NCBI RefSeq assembly: GCF_947503415.1 | Contig: NZ_CANNDS010000001.1 | Location: 833,501 to 897,500 of the forward strand | DNA length: 64,000 nucleotides | Direction: 5' to 3' | Origin: an uncultured Tateyamaria sp. | Lineage (GTDB): Bacteria; Pseudomonadota; Alphaproteobacteria; Rhodobacterales; Rhodobacteraceae | Shown here: piece by piece, positions 1-8,482 of the stretch | Layout: every line of letters starts with the position of its first letter | Position numbering within the stretch: position 1 is the first letter of the stretch | Program-made: the position numbers and the translations under genes | The notes under the pieces: model-generated | What the model was told of the DNA's origin: nothing | Database searches by the model: none | Seen by the model: only the letters and a program-made list of their open reading frames with translations

Positions 1-1
1 A

Positions 2-1471
2 GGCTCGGAATATGTGCGGGTCGATCCCGAAACCTTCGCGGCCGACCCCGGCTATCCAAAACAAATCGCAGTCGGCTGGAAAAACATCGATCCCGACTTT
101 GCGGAAGGTGTTGATGCCGTCCTTGGTCACAAGGGCAACAACAGCATCTACATGTTCAAGGGGTCTCAATACATCAAGTTTACCAACGGCAGCAGCAACA
201 TGGCGCCCGGATATCCCAAATCCATCGCAGATCACTGGGGCGGCGGCGATCTTGGCAAGTTCGCAAACGGCATTGATTGCGCGTTCTGGCGGGACAGCAC
301 GTCGAAAATCTACATGTTCCGCAATTCGCGCTTCGGCGGAAAATATCTGCAAATCGACCCGGACACATTCACCGTCGACGACGAATACAAGAATGGCGTG
401 CCCATCGGCTTGTCCAAAAACGATGCCGAAGCGCTGTGGCGCAACCCTGCTTTGGAACAGCTTGGTGTCGAGGGGAGCCTGGACGGCGCATCGCAGCTTG
501 CCTTGAACGCGAAGGCCGCAAGTGGGGCTCAAAACGCCATCATTGCCTTTGTGACCAAGTGGACCACCGTGCACTCTGCTTATGCGGGCGGGCATCGGTT
601 CACCCTGTCCAAATCAAGCCTCGCGGGCACCTTTTTCCGCACAATGGCGCATGAAACCCTTCACCTTTTTGGCGCCAAGGACGAGTACAAGACCACCTCA
701 TCCTGTTCCGAGCTCTACGGGCGGTTTTTCAGGGCAAAGAACTCCAATTCCCGGAGTTGCACGCCCAGCCCGGTACCCTGCATCATGGATGCCAACGAAC
801 CCAACGTGTGCGAGTATACCAAGCTGCACGTCGGCTGGGGTCCGTTCGAGGATAACATCGACGCGGCCGTCTTCCGAGGCGATACCGGCCAGACATACTT
901 TTTCGGAGGGGCGCACTACATCCGCTACTCGGATATCAAGGACGGTCGGGACACAGGCTATCCCCGCTACATCGCGAACGGCTTCTCAGGGCTGCCCCTG
1001 TCCTTCAAGCTGGGGATCGATGCGGCTTTGTGGCGCGAGGACAACGAGGCGCTCTATTTCTTCAAGGGCAACGAATATGTGCGCTTTGACAAAGGCAGCA
1101 ACACCATGAAGACCGGATACCCGAAGAAGATCAAAAGCCGCTGGAAAGGTTTGCCCGCACATTTTCAATCCGACATTTCGGCCGCGTTCTGGCGCAAGTC
1201 CAACGACCGTATCTATCTGTTCAAGGGCGACGAATACGTCCGCATGGAAGTGACCGGCAGCGGGATTGCCATGGAAGACGAATACCCGAAGCCCATCGCG
1301 TCCGTTTGGGACGGGCTCCAGCGTGTTGACGCCGCCTTGATGCGCAGGGACACCGACCAAATCTACCTCTTTCACGGCACGCGCTACTCCCGGTTCTCAA
1401 AGGTGAGCGATGGGAAAGATGAGGGATATCCCCGGTTCATCGACGGAATCTGGATGCCGTTCCCCCGATAA
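2..1471 (+). CDS. Hemopexin-repeat protein with embedded zinc-metalloprotease motif (5' partial)
   Basis: The reading frame is open from base 2, so the gene begins left of the window; the GTG at 14 lies inside a hemopexin-type repeat (GSEYVRVDP) and is unlikely to be the start. Numbering from that GTG, hemopexin-like blades (a 'DAA(L/F)WR...IY(L/M)FKG..Y(V/I)(R/K)' pattern) fill about residues 1-115 and 275-485. Between them is a non-repeat segment with HETLHLFGAKD at 213-223, fitting the HExxHxxGxxD zinc-site pattern, followed by a possible Met-turn around CIMD (Met258). Family knowledge: such sites belong to zinc metalloproteases, and hemopexin blades bind ligands or substrates. A secreted protease is inferred; any signal peptide would lie outside the window. 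Confidence 0.7.
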   Translation, partial: GSEYVRVDPETFAADPGYPKQIAVGWKNIDPDFAEGVDAVLGHKGNNSIYMFKGSQYIKFTNGSSNMAPGYPKSIADHWGGGDLGKFANGIDCAFWRDSTSKIYMFRNSRFGGKYLQIDPDTFTVDDEYKNGVPIGLSKNDAEALWRNPALEQLGVEGSLDGASQLALNAKAASGAQNAIIAFVTKWTTVHSAYAGGHRFTLSKSSLAGTFFRTMAHETLHLFGAKDEYKTTSSCSELYGRFFRAKNSNSRSCTPSPVPCIMDANEPNVCEYTKLHVGWGPFEDNIDAAVFRGDTGQTYFFGGAHYIRYSDIKDGRDTGYPRYIANGFSGLPLSFKLGIDAALWREDNEALYFFKGNEYVRFDKGSNTMKTGYPKKIKSRWKGLPAHFQSDISAAFWRKSNDRIYLFKGDEYVRMEVTGSGIAMEDEYPKPIASVWDGLQRVDAALMRRDTDQIYLFHGTRYSRFSKVSDGKDEGYPRFIDGIWMPFPR

Positions 1472-1493
1472 AGGCCAGTGAAGCACCCAAAGC

Positions 1494-1521
1494 GACCGGC
1501 GTCTGATCAAAGGCGCCGGTC
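1494..1521. terminator. Stem-loop between convergent genes
   Basis: Perfect 8-bp arms GACCGGCG and CGCCGGTC separated by 12 nt lie between the hemopexin-repeat gene and the convergent methyltransferase gene. There is no clear T-run, so this is only a possible bidirectional terminator. Confidence 0.35.
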
Positions 1522-1571
1522 CATTGCCATGCAGTGACATGCGGCTTGGGTGTCGCGCCCGACGCGGTGGA

Positions 1572-2351
1572 CTACAACCGCCATTCAGGCTTTGCCAAGT
1601 GCCAAACATGCTCAACCGGGTAGTCTTTCGCCCAGTCCGCAGGAATTGCCGCACGAGTGCCTAACGCCCATTCAGGCGCGTAAAGCTCTTGATATTTCGT
1701 GACGTGGAAACCGATGTCGGTGAACAGGTCCATCCAGGCTGACATCGTCAGATTGAAGCACACGCCTGTCGGCTCAAACTCAACCTCCGTCCAATCCGCA
1801 CCCCACATATCACGGTAAGGACGATGCAACGTCCGATCTGCAGGCGACCCATCAAAAGGCGAGCAGATCAGCGATAGCGGATGGTTTCCGAGAAACACCA
1901 ACCGTCCACCCGGGCGCAGCAACCGCCACGCCTCCGGCAACCACCTGTCAGGCCGACACCAGATCGACGCACCGTACTCCGACACTGCGAAATCAAACGA
2001 CGCATCGGGTAAACCGGTCGCTTCGGCATTGCCCTCGATAAAGGTGATAGCCGCCTTGTGGTCTGTCGCCAGTTGCCGGGCGGTGGCCAGTTGTGCTGCG
2101 GAGATATCTATGCCCGTAACCCTCGCGCCACGCCGGGTCATCCAATAGGAAACGTAGCCCGTTCCGCACCCCAATTCCACCGCGTCCATACCTTTCATGT
2201 CAGCGGGAAGCAGGTTCAGGCCCTCATCGGGGTTTCCCCACGTGCCCCACTTCGGAGACTCGAGCGACCAATGCCCTTTTGCAAAATCGACCCAATTGCC
2301 AGCGTCAGCATCCCAGACATCTCGGTTGATCGACAAGTAGTCGCGTGTCAT
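1572..2351 (-). CDS. Class I SAM-dependent methyltransferase
   Basis: A 259-residue cytosolic methyltransferase of the Methyltransf_11/UbiE-like group. The SAM-binding glycine motif VELGCGTG is followed by an acidic loop (VTGIDIS) and a later SEYGASIW segment. The start chosen is ATG at 2351 (MTRDYLSINRD) because GGGAGG precedes it at proper spacing; an in-frame start 45 bp upstream has no better ribosome site. It stands alone, convergent with the hemopexin-repeat gene. The substrate cannot be told from sequence. Confidence 0.8.
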   Translation of the reverse strand: MTRDYLSINRDVWDADAGNWVDFAKGHWSLESPKWGTWGNPDEGLNLLPADMKGMDAVELGCGTGYVSYWMTRRGARVTGIDISAAQLATARQLATDHKAAITFIEGNAEATGLPDASFDFAVSEYGASIWCRPDRWLPEAWRLLRPGGRLVFLGNHPLSLICSPFDGSPADRTLHRPYRDMWGADWTEVEFEPTGVCFNLTMSAWMDLFTDIGFHVTKYQELYAPEWALGTRAAIPADWAKDYPVEHVWHLAKPEWRL

Positions 2352-2567
2352 CGCCCACCCTCCCTTGGCGCATGGGCTTTGCTTTAGCACACCCACCCTG
2401 TCTCACCAAAACAGGCGAGTGCGGCGAAATCCAACCGAACCAGCGTCCGCATGGTCCGCACGCCACCGCTTGCACCGAAGCCATCCATCACCCGCCTGCC
2501 ACACCCACGCGCCCTCGCACCCTCCCCCCATTGCGCAGGCGGCGCCCACCCGCTACCCCGTTCCACA

Positions 2568-4106
2568 ATGAAACCGATCCGCCTTATCAGCGGCTTTCTG
2601 ACCGTGGGGGTCTGGACGCTGCTCAGCCGTATCTTGGGCTTTGTGCGCGAGATCATGATCCTGTCGCTGATCGGCCCCGGCCCGCTGATGGACGCGTTTG
2701 TCGCGGCCTTTCGCTTGCCCAACATGTTCCGCCGCTTCTTTGCCGAAGGGGCGTTCAACGCAGCCTTTGTCCCGATGTTCTCCTCCAAGCTCGAAGGGGA
2801 CGAAGATGCCGCCGAATTCGGACGCGACGCCCTGAACGGGTTGGCACTGGTCACGCTGATGCTCATGGCACTGGCGATGATCTTCATGCCCGCCCTTGTC
2901 TGGGCCACCGCAGGCGGCTTCGGAGAGGAACGGTTCGACCTGACAGTCGGCTTTGGCCGCATCGTCTTTCCCTACATTTTCTTCATGTCACTCTCGGCGC
3001 TGTTCTCCGGCATCCTGAATGCGACGGGCCGTTTCGCGGCTGCCGCCGCAGCCCCCGTCCTGCTGAATGTTCTGGTCATCACCGCCATGGCGCTGGCCTG
3101 GGCCACGGGGGGTGAGGCTATCACGTGGCTTGTCTGGACCATCCCGCTGGCGGGTGTGGCCCAACTGGTGCTCACATGGGGGGCCGCCGCGAATGCGGGC
3201 TTTGCCCTGCGCCCCGGCCTGCCCTGCTGGACGCCCGATATGTCCCAAATGGTGCGCACCGCCGTGCCCGCTGCCCTTGCCACCGGTGTCATGCAAATCA
3301 ACCTTGTCGTGGGTCAGCTTGTAGCGTCGAATTACGACAACGCGGTCAGCTGGCTCTTTGCTGCGGACCGGCTTTACCAACTGCCGCTTGGGGTCGTGGG
3401 CATCGCCGTGGGCATCGTCCTGCTGCCCGACCTGTCCCGACGGCTCAAGGCCAACGACACCGATGGAGCCCGCACCGCCTATTCCCGTGCGACCGAGTTT
3501 TCCATGGCCCTCACGGTGCCGAGCGCCGTGGCATTGATGGTCATTCCGCTGCCACTTGTGTCTGTGCTGTTTCAGCGTGGGGCGACCGGGGTGGACGACG
3601 CCGCCGCCATCGCGGTTGCCGTCGCTATCTACGGGCTGGGCCTGCCTGCCTTTGTGCTGCAAAAGGTGCTGCAACCGCAATATTTCGCGCGCGGTGACAC
3701 CCGGCGCCCCTTCCATTACGCGCTGGTCGCCATGGTCATCAATGCAGTGATTGCCGTGGGCCTGTCCCCGATCATCGGCTGGATCGCACCGGCCATCGCC
3801 ACCACCGTTGCGGGCTGGGCGATGCTCGGCCTACTCTACTGGGGTCTGCGCGGCATGGGCGACGTGGTGCGTACCGACGACCGCTACCGCCATCGTTTGC
3901 CCCGGATCATTGCAGCCTCTATCGCCATGGGCGTCGTCCTCGGCGCGCTGGCAACGGTTCTGAAACCCGCCCTCGGCACCGATGGCGTCAGGTACATCGC
4001 GCTTCTGGGCCTGATCGTCATGGGCGCAGGCAGCTATTTCGGCATTGCCCACGCCATCGGCGCGATGCGGCTGTCGGACATCAAAGGCGCTGTCCGGCGC
4101 AGCTAG
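2568..4106 (+). CDS. murJ: Lipid II flippase MurJ (MviN)
   Basis: An integral membrane protein of about 512 residues that flips the peptidoglycan precursor lipid II across the inner membrane. Start at ATG 2568 (MKPIRLISGFLTVGVWTLLSR); the N-terminus, with the SRILGFVREI segment of TM1, is typical of MurJ, and many hydrophobic helices follow along the whole length, as expected for a 13-14 TM MOP-superfamily transporter. Length matches the family. Its stop codon overlaps the stop of the convergent rhomboid gene in the tetranucleotide CTAG. Confidence 0.93.
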   Translation: MKPIRLISGFLTVGVWTLLSRILGFVREIMILSLIGPGPLMDAFVAAFRLPNMFRRFFAEGAFNAAFVPMFSSKLEGDEDAAEFGRDALNGLALVTLMLMALAMIFMPALVWATAGGFGEERFDLTVGFGRIVFPYIFFMSLSALFSGILNATGRFAAAAAAPVLLNVLVITAMALAWATGGEAITWLVWTIPLAGVAQLVLTWGAAANAGFALRPGLPCWTPDMSQMVRTAVPAALATGVMQINLVVGQLVASNYDNAVSWLFAADRLYQLPLGVVGIAVGIVLLPDLSRRLKANDTDGARTAYSRATEFSMALTVPSAVALMVIPLPLVSVLFQRGATGVDDAAAIAVAVAIYGLGLPAFVLQKVLQPQYFARGDTRRPFHYALVAMVINAVIAVGLSPIIGWIAPAIATTVAGWAMLGLLYWGLRGMGDVVRTDDRYRHRLPRIIAASIAMGVVLGALATVLKPALGTDGVRYIALLGLIVMGAGSYFGIAHAIGAMRLSDIKGAVRRS

Positions 4107-4786
4107 CGGCGGCGCAGTGTCGCCAACACCCGCGCCATGCCCCCCGGCATGACAAAAGCGGTCAATGCAAAGCCTGCACAAAACCCGGCCAGTTCTCCCA
4201 CCCAGGCATAACCCACCTGAAAGAACATCCCGAATAACAGCTGCAACCCCATCAGTACGCCAATCAGGGTAAAGGCACGCGATTGCGGCCCACCCGTCGC
4301 CGCTAGCTTTTGCCACAGCAGAAACGTGAACACCCCAATCAACCCGTACACACTCGGATATGCGCCAATCAGCCAAGCCTGATCCGTTAGCAGCGCAAAG
4401 ACCAAAGCCCCGAACACCCCACACAACACAAACAGCAGAATGACCGCCCAACCGCCCATCACCTCACCCACCATCTTGCCCATGGCCAGCAGGATCACGG
4501 ACGCAAATACGGTCGAGGTGAGGGTGCCATGCACAAAGGGATAGGTCACAAAGCGCAGCAAATGCTTAGGCAATAGAATGCCATTCGATACCATGTAGTC
4601 AAAGGCTTCCCCCGAAAACCCGTAGTCATTCAGCGCCTGCAAGCGCCAACCAACAGCGGCAGGGCCACCAATCAAATTCGCCTCGCCCAGCGAGAACGCC
4701 AACTCGGGCAGCGCAATGGCCGCAAACAGCAACCATACCGCTGGGGGCAACGGGTTCACGGGACTGGGTTCACGGTAATCGGACAT
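4103..4786 (-). CDS. Rhomboid-fold membrane protein, probably catalytically dead
   Basis: A 227-residue polytopic membrane protein with the rhomboid layout, but active-site positions are changed. Where active rhomboids have GxSG before an FGLLG-like segment, this has GAYPSVYGLIG (141-151), with Tyr143 at the usual nucleophile position. The catalytic His before the GF..G motif is Glu198 (VGELAGFCAG). The HxxxN motif after 'YPFVHG' is also not recognisable. I infer a pseudoprotease, for example a binding or quality-control factor. Start chosen at ATG 4786 (MSDYREPSP). The gene is divergent from trpS, with a short shared intergenic region. Confidence 0.7.
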   Translation of the reverse strand: MSDYREPSPVNPLPPAVWLLFAAIALPELAFSLGEANLIGGPAAVGWRLQALNDYGFSGEAFDYMVSNGILLPKHLLRFVTYPFVHGTLTSTVFASVILLAMGKMVGEVMGGWAVILLFVLCGVFGALVFALLTDQAWLIGAYPSVYGLIGVFTFLLWQKLAATGGPQSRAFTLIGVLMGLQLLFGMFFQVGYAWVGELAGFCAGFALTAFVMPGGMARVLATLRRR

Positions 4787-4858
4787 GGGGCCTGCCTGCT
4801 TGACGCTTGTTTGCCCCATGGGTAAGCCAACGACGCAAATTTGCCCAGAGGGAAGCCC

Positions 4859-5881
4859 ATGTCAGACAGCCAATTCACACCCCGCGTGTTCTCGGGCATC
4901 CAGCCCTCGGGTGGTCTGACGCTGGGCAACTACCTTGGCGCAATGAAGCGCTTCGTTTCCATGCAAAACGAAGAGTTCGAGACGATCTACTGCATGGTCG
5001 ATCTGCACGCGATCACGGCCAAATTCCTTGATCCGGCCACACTGCGGCACAATACGCGTGAACTGGCGGCAGGGTTCATCGCATCCGGCATCTCTACAGA
5101 GAAATCCATTCTGATCAATCAAAGCCAGGTCCCGGAGCACGCGCAACTGGCATGGATCTTCAACTGCGTCGCCCGAATGGGTTGGATGCAAAGGATGACC
5201 CAGTTCAAGGACAAGGCTGGCAAAAATGCCGAAGCCTCGTCGCTGGGCCTCTTCGCCTATCCGGCACTCATGGCCGCTGACATCCTGATCTACCACGCGA
5301 CGCATGTGCCCGTAGGCGACGACCAGAAACAGCACCTTGAGTTGACGCGCGACATCGCAACGAAGTTCAACCACGATTACGGCGTGGACTTTTTCCCAAT
5401 CACAGAACCGGTGATCGAAGGGGTGGCCACCCGCGTGATGTCCTTACGCGACGGGTCCAAGAAGATGTCGAAATCCGACTCCTCCGATGCCTCGCGCATC
5501 AACATGACGGACGACGCCGATACGATCGCCAAGAAGATCCGCAAGGCCAAGACCGATCCCGATGCGCTTCCGTCCGAAGCAAAAGGGCTCGACGACCGGC
5601 CCGAGGCGCGCAACCTCGTCAACATCTACGCGGCCCTTGCAGATATGACCGTGGACCAAGTGCTGGCCGACCACGGCGGCGCGCAATTCGGTACGTTCAA
5701 ACCCGCACTTGCGGAACTTGCGGTCGAAAAGCTCGCTCCCATCTCGGGCGAAATTGCGCGGCTCATGGATGACGTGACCGAGATCGACAAGATCCTCGCT
5801 CACGGCGCGGACCAAGCGCGCGAGATCACGGCACCGATCCTCAAGAAAACCTATGAGATCGTTGGAATGGTTGGCAGTTAA
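4859..5881 (+). CDS. trpS: Tryptophan-tRNA ligase
   Basis: A class I aminoacyl-tRNA synthetase of 340 residues that charges tRNA-Trp in the cytosol. The HIGH-like region appears as [13 protein letters not shown] near residues 16-28, and the KMSKS loop as KKMSKS near 200. Length and the C-terminal helical part match bacterial TrpRS. Start at ATG 4859 ([10 protein letters not shown]), preceded by AGAGGGAAG; an upstream in-frame start at 4841 would leave the ribosome site inside the gene. A strong stem-loop follows the stop. Confidence 0.95.
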   Translation: MSDSQFTPRVFSGIQPSGGLTLGNYLGAMKRFVSMQNEEFETIYCMVDLHAITAKFLDPATLRHNTRELAAGFIASGISTEKSILINQSQVPEHAQLAWIFNCVARMGWMQRMTQFKDKAGKNAEASSLGLFAYPALMAADILIYHATHVPVGDDQKQHLELTRDIATKFNHDYGVDFFPITEPVIEGVATRVMSLRDGSKKMSKSDSSDASRINMTDDADTIAKKIRKAKTDPDALPSEAKGLDDRPEARNLVNIYAALADMTVDQVLADHGGAQFGTFKPALAELAVEKLAPISGEIARLMDDVTEIDKILAHGADQAREITAPILKKTYEIVGMVGS

Positions 5882-5893
5882 GCGCACAATCCC

Positions 5894-5926
5894 GCCCGGG
5901 GGGACTAACACCCCCGGGCATTGCTT
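5894..5926 (+). terminator. Stem-loop after trpS
   Basis: GCCCGGGGG at 5894-5902 pairs with CCCCCGGGC at 5911-5919 across an 8-nt loop, directly downstream of the trpS stop. The following ATTGCTT is only a weak T-tract, so termination is likely but not certain. Confidence 0.55.
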
Positions 5927-5944
5927 CGAAATTCGCACCGCTGA

Positions 5945-5960
5945 GGTGCAAAAATAGCAT
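5945..5960 (+). promoter_or_regulatory. LysR-type T-N11-A box (site A) before the hydratase operon
   Basis: GGTGCAAAAATAGCAT contains TGCAAAAATAGCA (5947-5959), a T-N11-A LysR box, 52 bp upstream of the first hydratase gene. It matches 15 of 16 bases with the box between the ABC operon and lysR (16033-16048) and resembles a third one at 17001-17020. Binding by the LysR at 16070 is inferred from this repetition. Confidence 0.55.
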
Positions 5961-6011
5961 TTGCGCCTGCGCATTGGCCCGATCATCCTCGCCCCCGACA
6001 GGAGGGCGGAG

Positions 6012-6353
6012 ATGCAGGACAACAAGGGGCCACGCGGCTATCACGACGTTGGCGGCGATCCGGCCGGTGCGATCCCGCAAGTCGAACTGCCGTGGTTGCA
6101 TTGGGAAAAGCAGGTCGAGGCGATACGCGGCCTGCTTGGGGACGGCACCCGGCGGATCGTATCGCTGGACGAAGTCCGGCGCGGCTTCGAAAGTTTCGGC
6201 ATCGACAAGTACAATGAGTTTTCCTTCTACCGACGACGGCTGGAGGCGATGACCGATATCCTGATCGAAAAAGGGGTCGTGACACGGGCGGAACTGGAGA
6301 CAAGCATCCAAATTGTCTGCGCACGCTGGTCGGACCAGACAGACGCCGAATGA
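6012..6353 (+). CDS. Nitrile hydratase/thiocyanate hydrolase-like subunit, beta N-terminal half
   Basis: A 113-residue protein resembling the helical N-terminal half of nitrile hydratase beta subunits (YHDVGG near the start, then HWEKQVEAIRGLL). In thiocyanate hydrolase (ScnB) and toyocamycin nitrile hydratase this half is a separate subunit, and the gene order here (beta-N, beta-C, alpha) matches scnBAC. Start at ATG 6012 because AGGAGGG lies at 6000-6006; a TTG at 5961 falls next to the T-N11-A box. Its stop overlaps the next start (ATGA). It could instead be read as a nitrile hydratase activator, which is homologous to this half, but the following gene encodes only the C-terminal half, so a split beta subunit fits better. 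Confidence 0.72.
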   Translation: MQDNKGPRGYHDVGGDPAGAIPQVELPWLHWEKQVEAIRGLLGDGTRRIVSLDEVRRGFESFGIDKYNEFSFYRRRLEAMTDILIEKGVVTRAELETSIQIVCARWSDQTDAE

Positions 6354-6652
6354 ACCGATGTGCCGCGGGCGATCAGGTGCGCGTTCTGGCGCTTGGCAAG
6401 CAAGGGCACGTGCGCATTCCGCACTACATCCGCCAGCAAACGGGCCAGATCGTGGGCTATTGCGGCACTTATCTGAACCCCGAAGACCTCGCGTTGGGCA
6501 ACACCGCGGGCACCGCCGTTGATCTCTATCGCGTGGCTTTCAAACAAACGCAGCTTTGGCCGTATGAGGACCACCCTCGTCAGGATCGGCTGATCATAGA
6601 AATATACGACCATTGGCTGGCCCCGACCGAGGACGCGCACCATGCCCCATGA
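6350..6652 (+). CDS. Nitrile hydratase/thiocyanate hydrolase-like subunit, beta C-terminal half
   Basis: A 100-residue protein matching the SH3-like C-terminal domain of nitrile hydratase beta: GDQVRVLALGKQGHVRIPHYIR, then TGQIVGY, then LYRVAFKQTQLWP and a final EIYDHWL. It is the counterpart of ScnA or the small subunit of toyocamycin nitrile hydratase. It overlaps the gene before by 4 bp (ATGA) and the gene after by 11 bp, so the three subunits are probably translated as a coupled set. Confidence 0.75.
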   Translation: MNRCAAGDQVRVLALGKQGHVRIPHYIRQQTGQIVGYCGTYLNPEDLALGNTAGTAVDLYRVAFKQTQLWPYEDHPRQDRLIIEIYDHWLAPTEDAHHAP

Positions 6653-7265
6653 TCACCCTCACGAAGAACACGAAGCGCTGGTGATCGAGGATGAGGCGGG
6701 CAACACAGAGGCCCAGATCATCGCCGACGCGCTGCAAGACCTGTTGATCCGCAAGGGACTGCTGACCGCCAAAGAGGTGACCTCGGCTATTGCGAGGTTG
6801 GAAAGCCCAGGCATCCATCTGGGGGCCAAGGTCGTGGCCAAGGCCTGGACCGATCCGGCCTACAAAAAGCGCTTGCTGGACGACGGTCGCGCGGCAGTAC
6901 AGGAACTGGACATTCCGGTGACAGAGGCGCGGATCATCGTGGTCGAGAATACGGAAACACGACACAACCTGATCACCTGTACGCTGTGTTCATGCTATCC
7001 CCGCTCAATCCTCGGACAGCCTCCGTCCTGGTATATTTCCAAGGCCTACCGGGCTCGGTCGGTGCGTGAACCGCGCCGGGTGTTGTCGGAGTTCGGGCTG
7101 GACCTGCCCCGCGATGTGCAACTGGATGTCCATGATAGCAACGCGGACATGCGGTACCTCGTCCTGCCGGAACCCCCGGCGGATTTGCATGCGCTTAGGG
7201 TCGCGGATCTCGAAGCGCTAGTGTCCCGCGATCACTTGATCGGCGTGGCGCGCAGCGTGTTATGA
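6642..7265 (+). CDS. Nitrile hydratase/thiocyanate hydrolase-like alpha (catalytic) subunit, cobalt-type
   Basis: A 207-residue metal-binding subunit. The claw motif is CTLCSC at 113-118 (Cys113, Cys116, Ser117, Cys118); threonine at the second position is the cobalt signature in nitrile hydratase, while iron enzymes have serine. Family knowledge: the second and third cysteines are oxidised to sulfinic and sulfenic acids. Residues beyond (PSWYISKAYRARSVREPRRVL) are also typical. Substrate may be a nitrile (to amide), cyanamide-like compound or thiocyanate; the amidase downstream favours a nitrile-amide route. No activator or cobalt chaperone gene is seen nearby. Confidence 0.85.
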   Translation: MPHDHPHEEHEALVIEDEAGNTEAQIIADALQDLLIRKGLLTAKEVTSAIARLESPGIHLGAKVVAKAWTDPAYKKRLLDDGRAAVQELDIPVTEARIIVVENTETRHNLITCTLCSCYPRSILGQPPSWYISKAYRARSVREPRRVLSEFGLDLPRDVQLDVHDSNADMRYLVLPEPPADLHALRVADLEALVSRDHLIGVARSVL

Positions 7266-8482
7266 CGGGCTTCGACGATCCGGCCCACATCCGGGCGCGG
7301 CTGAAGGGTTGGGACCAACACATACATGCCTTCGTGACGTTGGCCGATCCGGTTTCTGCTTCGGCGTCCGGCCCCTTGGCCGGGATCACGGTGGGGGTGA
7401 AGGACATCATTGATGTCGCAGGCCTGCCCACTCGAAACGGCAGCGCCACCTGCGAGGCCGCGACGCCCGCACGGGATGACGCACCGGTGGTGGCCCGCTT
7501 ACGGGCCGCAGGTGCAACCATCGTGGGCAAGACAACCACCACGGAATTTGCCTTCACCGATCCGACGCAATGCCGCAATCCGCATGATCTGGCACGCTCA
7601 CCCGGTGGCTCCAGCAGCGGATCGGGGGCGGCGGTTGGCGCTGGTATCGTGGACATTGCACTTGGCACACAAACAGCCGGATCCCTATGTCGGCCCGCAG
7701 CCTATTGCGGCGCAGTTGGGTTCAAGCCGTCGGCTGGCCTGTTGCCTCGGGAAGGCGTGACGCCTCTGGCCCCCAGCTTTGATACGGTTGGGATCATCGG
7801 ACGGAACGTTGGCATGGTCCAATTCGCCTTTGGCGCAATGGCGCCACCAGCATCCGCTCGTTACCCAACAAAGCCAACAGCCCTTTGCGGACTTTGGCAC
7901 ACAGGTGCCACCTTGGCGCAGGACTGGTCGCAAGCTCTGCTTGAGGCGCAAGACGTGTTCGCGAGCATTGCCGGTCGCGTGAACAGCAGCCACCTCCCCG
8001 CAGATGTGGACGCAATCGTTGCGGCCCACCGCACCGTAATGGGCGCGGAAGCTGCGATCGCCCATGGCAGCGCACTCGCGGATGCGCGCGCGCCGCTATT
8101 GCAACCCAATTTCCGTGCAGCGCTGGAAGCGGGCCGCAAGGTTACGCCTGACGCGTTGGCAGCCGCTCGGAGCATGTTGGCGCAGGCAAAACAAGCGTTC
8201 TGGGCACAGATGTCATCGGTGAACGCTGTGCTGACCCTGCCCGTTCCCGATGGCGCACCCTTGCTGGATGGCAGCACCGGGTTTCAGGATTGGCTGACCC
8301 CCTGGACCGTGGTTGGCGGCCCGCTTGTCTGCCTGCCATGGGGTCTTGATGCGCTGTCGCGGCCACGGTCGGTGATGTTGGCAGCACACCCGGGGCACGA
8401 TCGGTGGCTTCTGTCCCTCGCAGCACAGTTAGAGCGTCATGCACCAAAACTGCACGCCCCCCGTTTTCCGGACCGTGCCTAG
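7262..8482 (+). CDS. Amidase-signature family amidase
   Basis: A 406-residue amidase-signature hydrolase. The Lys-cisSer-Ser triad is visible: Lys47 in VGVKDIID, Ser117 in GGSSSGSG and Ser141 in TAGSLCRP. It starts at ATG 7262 inside the stop of the hydratase alpha gene (ATGA), so it is translationally coupled and likely hydrolyses the amide made by the hydratase to acid and ammonia. Its stop overlaps the stop of the convergent ridA-like gene within CTAG. A role like AtzE (1-carboxybiuret hydrolase) is possible, but no AtzG partner is present. Confidence 0.85.
   Translation: MTGFDDPAHIRARLKGWDQHIHAFVTLADPVSASASGPLAGITVGVKDIIDVAGLPTRNGSATCEAATPARDDAPVVARLRAAGATIVGKTTTTEFAFTDPTQCRNPHDLARSPGGSSSGSGAAVGAGIVDIALGTQTAGSLCRPAAYCGAVGFKPSAGLLPREGVTPLAPSFDTVGIIGRNVGMVQFAFGAMAPPASARYPTKPTALCGLWHTGATLAQDWSQALLEAQDVFASIAGRVNSSHLPADVDAIVAAHRTVMGAEAAIAHGSALADARAPLLQPNFRAALEAGRKVTPDALAAARSMLAQAKQAFWAQMSSVNAVLTLPVPDGAPLLDGSTGFQDWLTPWTVVGGPLVCLPWGLDALSRPRSVMLAAHPGHDRWLLSLAAQLERHAPKLHAPRFPDRA

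Noticed and set aside
5961..6011. Longer N-terminus for the first hydratase subunit from TTG 5961
   Set aside because: The AGGAGGG at 6000-6006 points to ATG 6012, and the upstream part overlaps the operator region and does not resemble the family.
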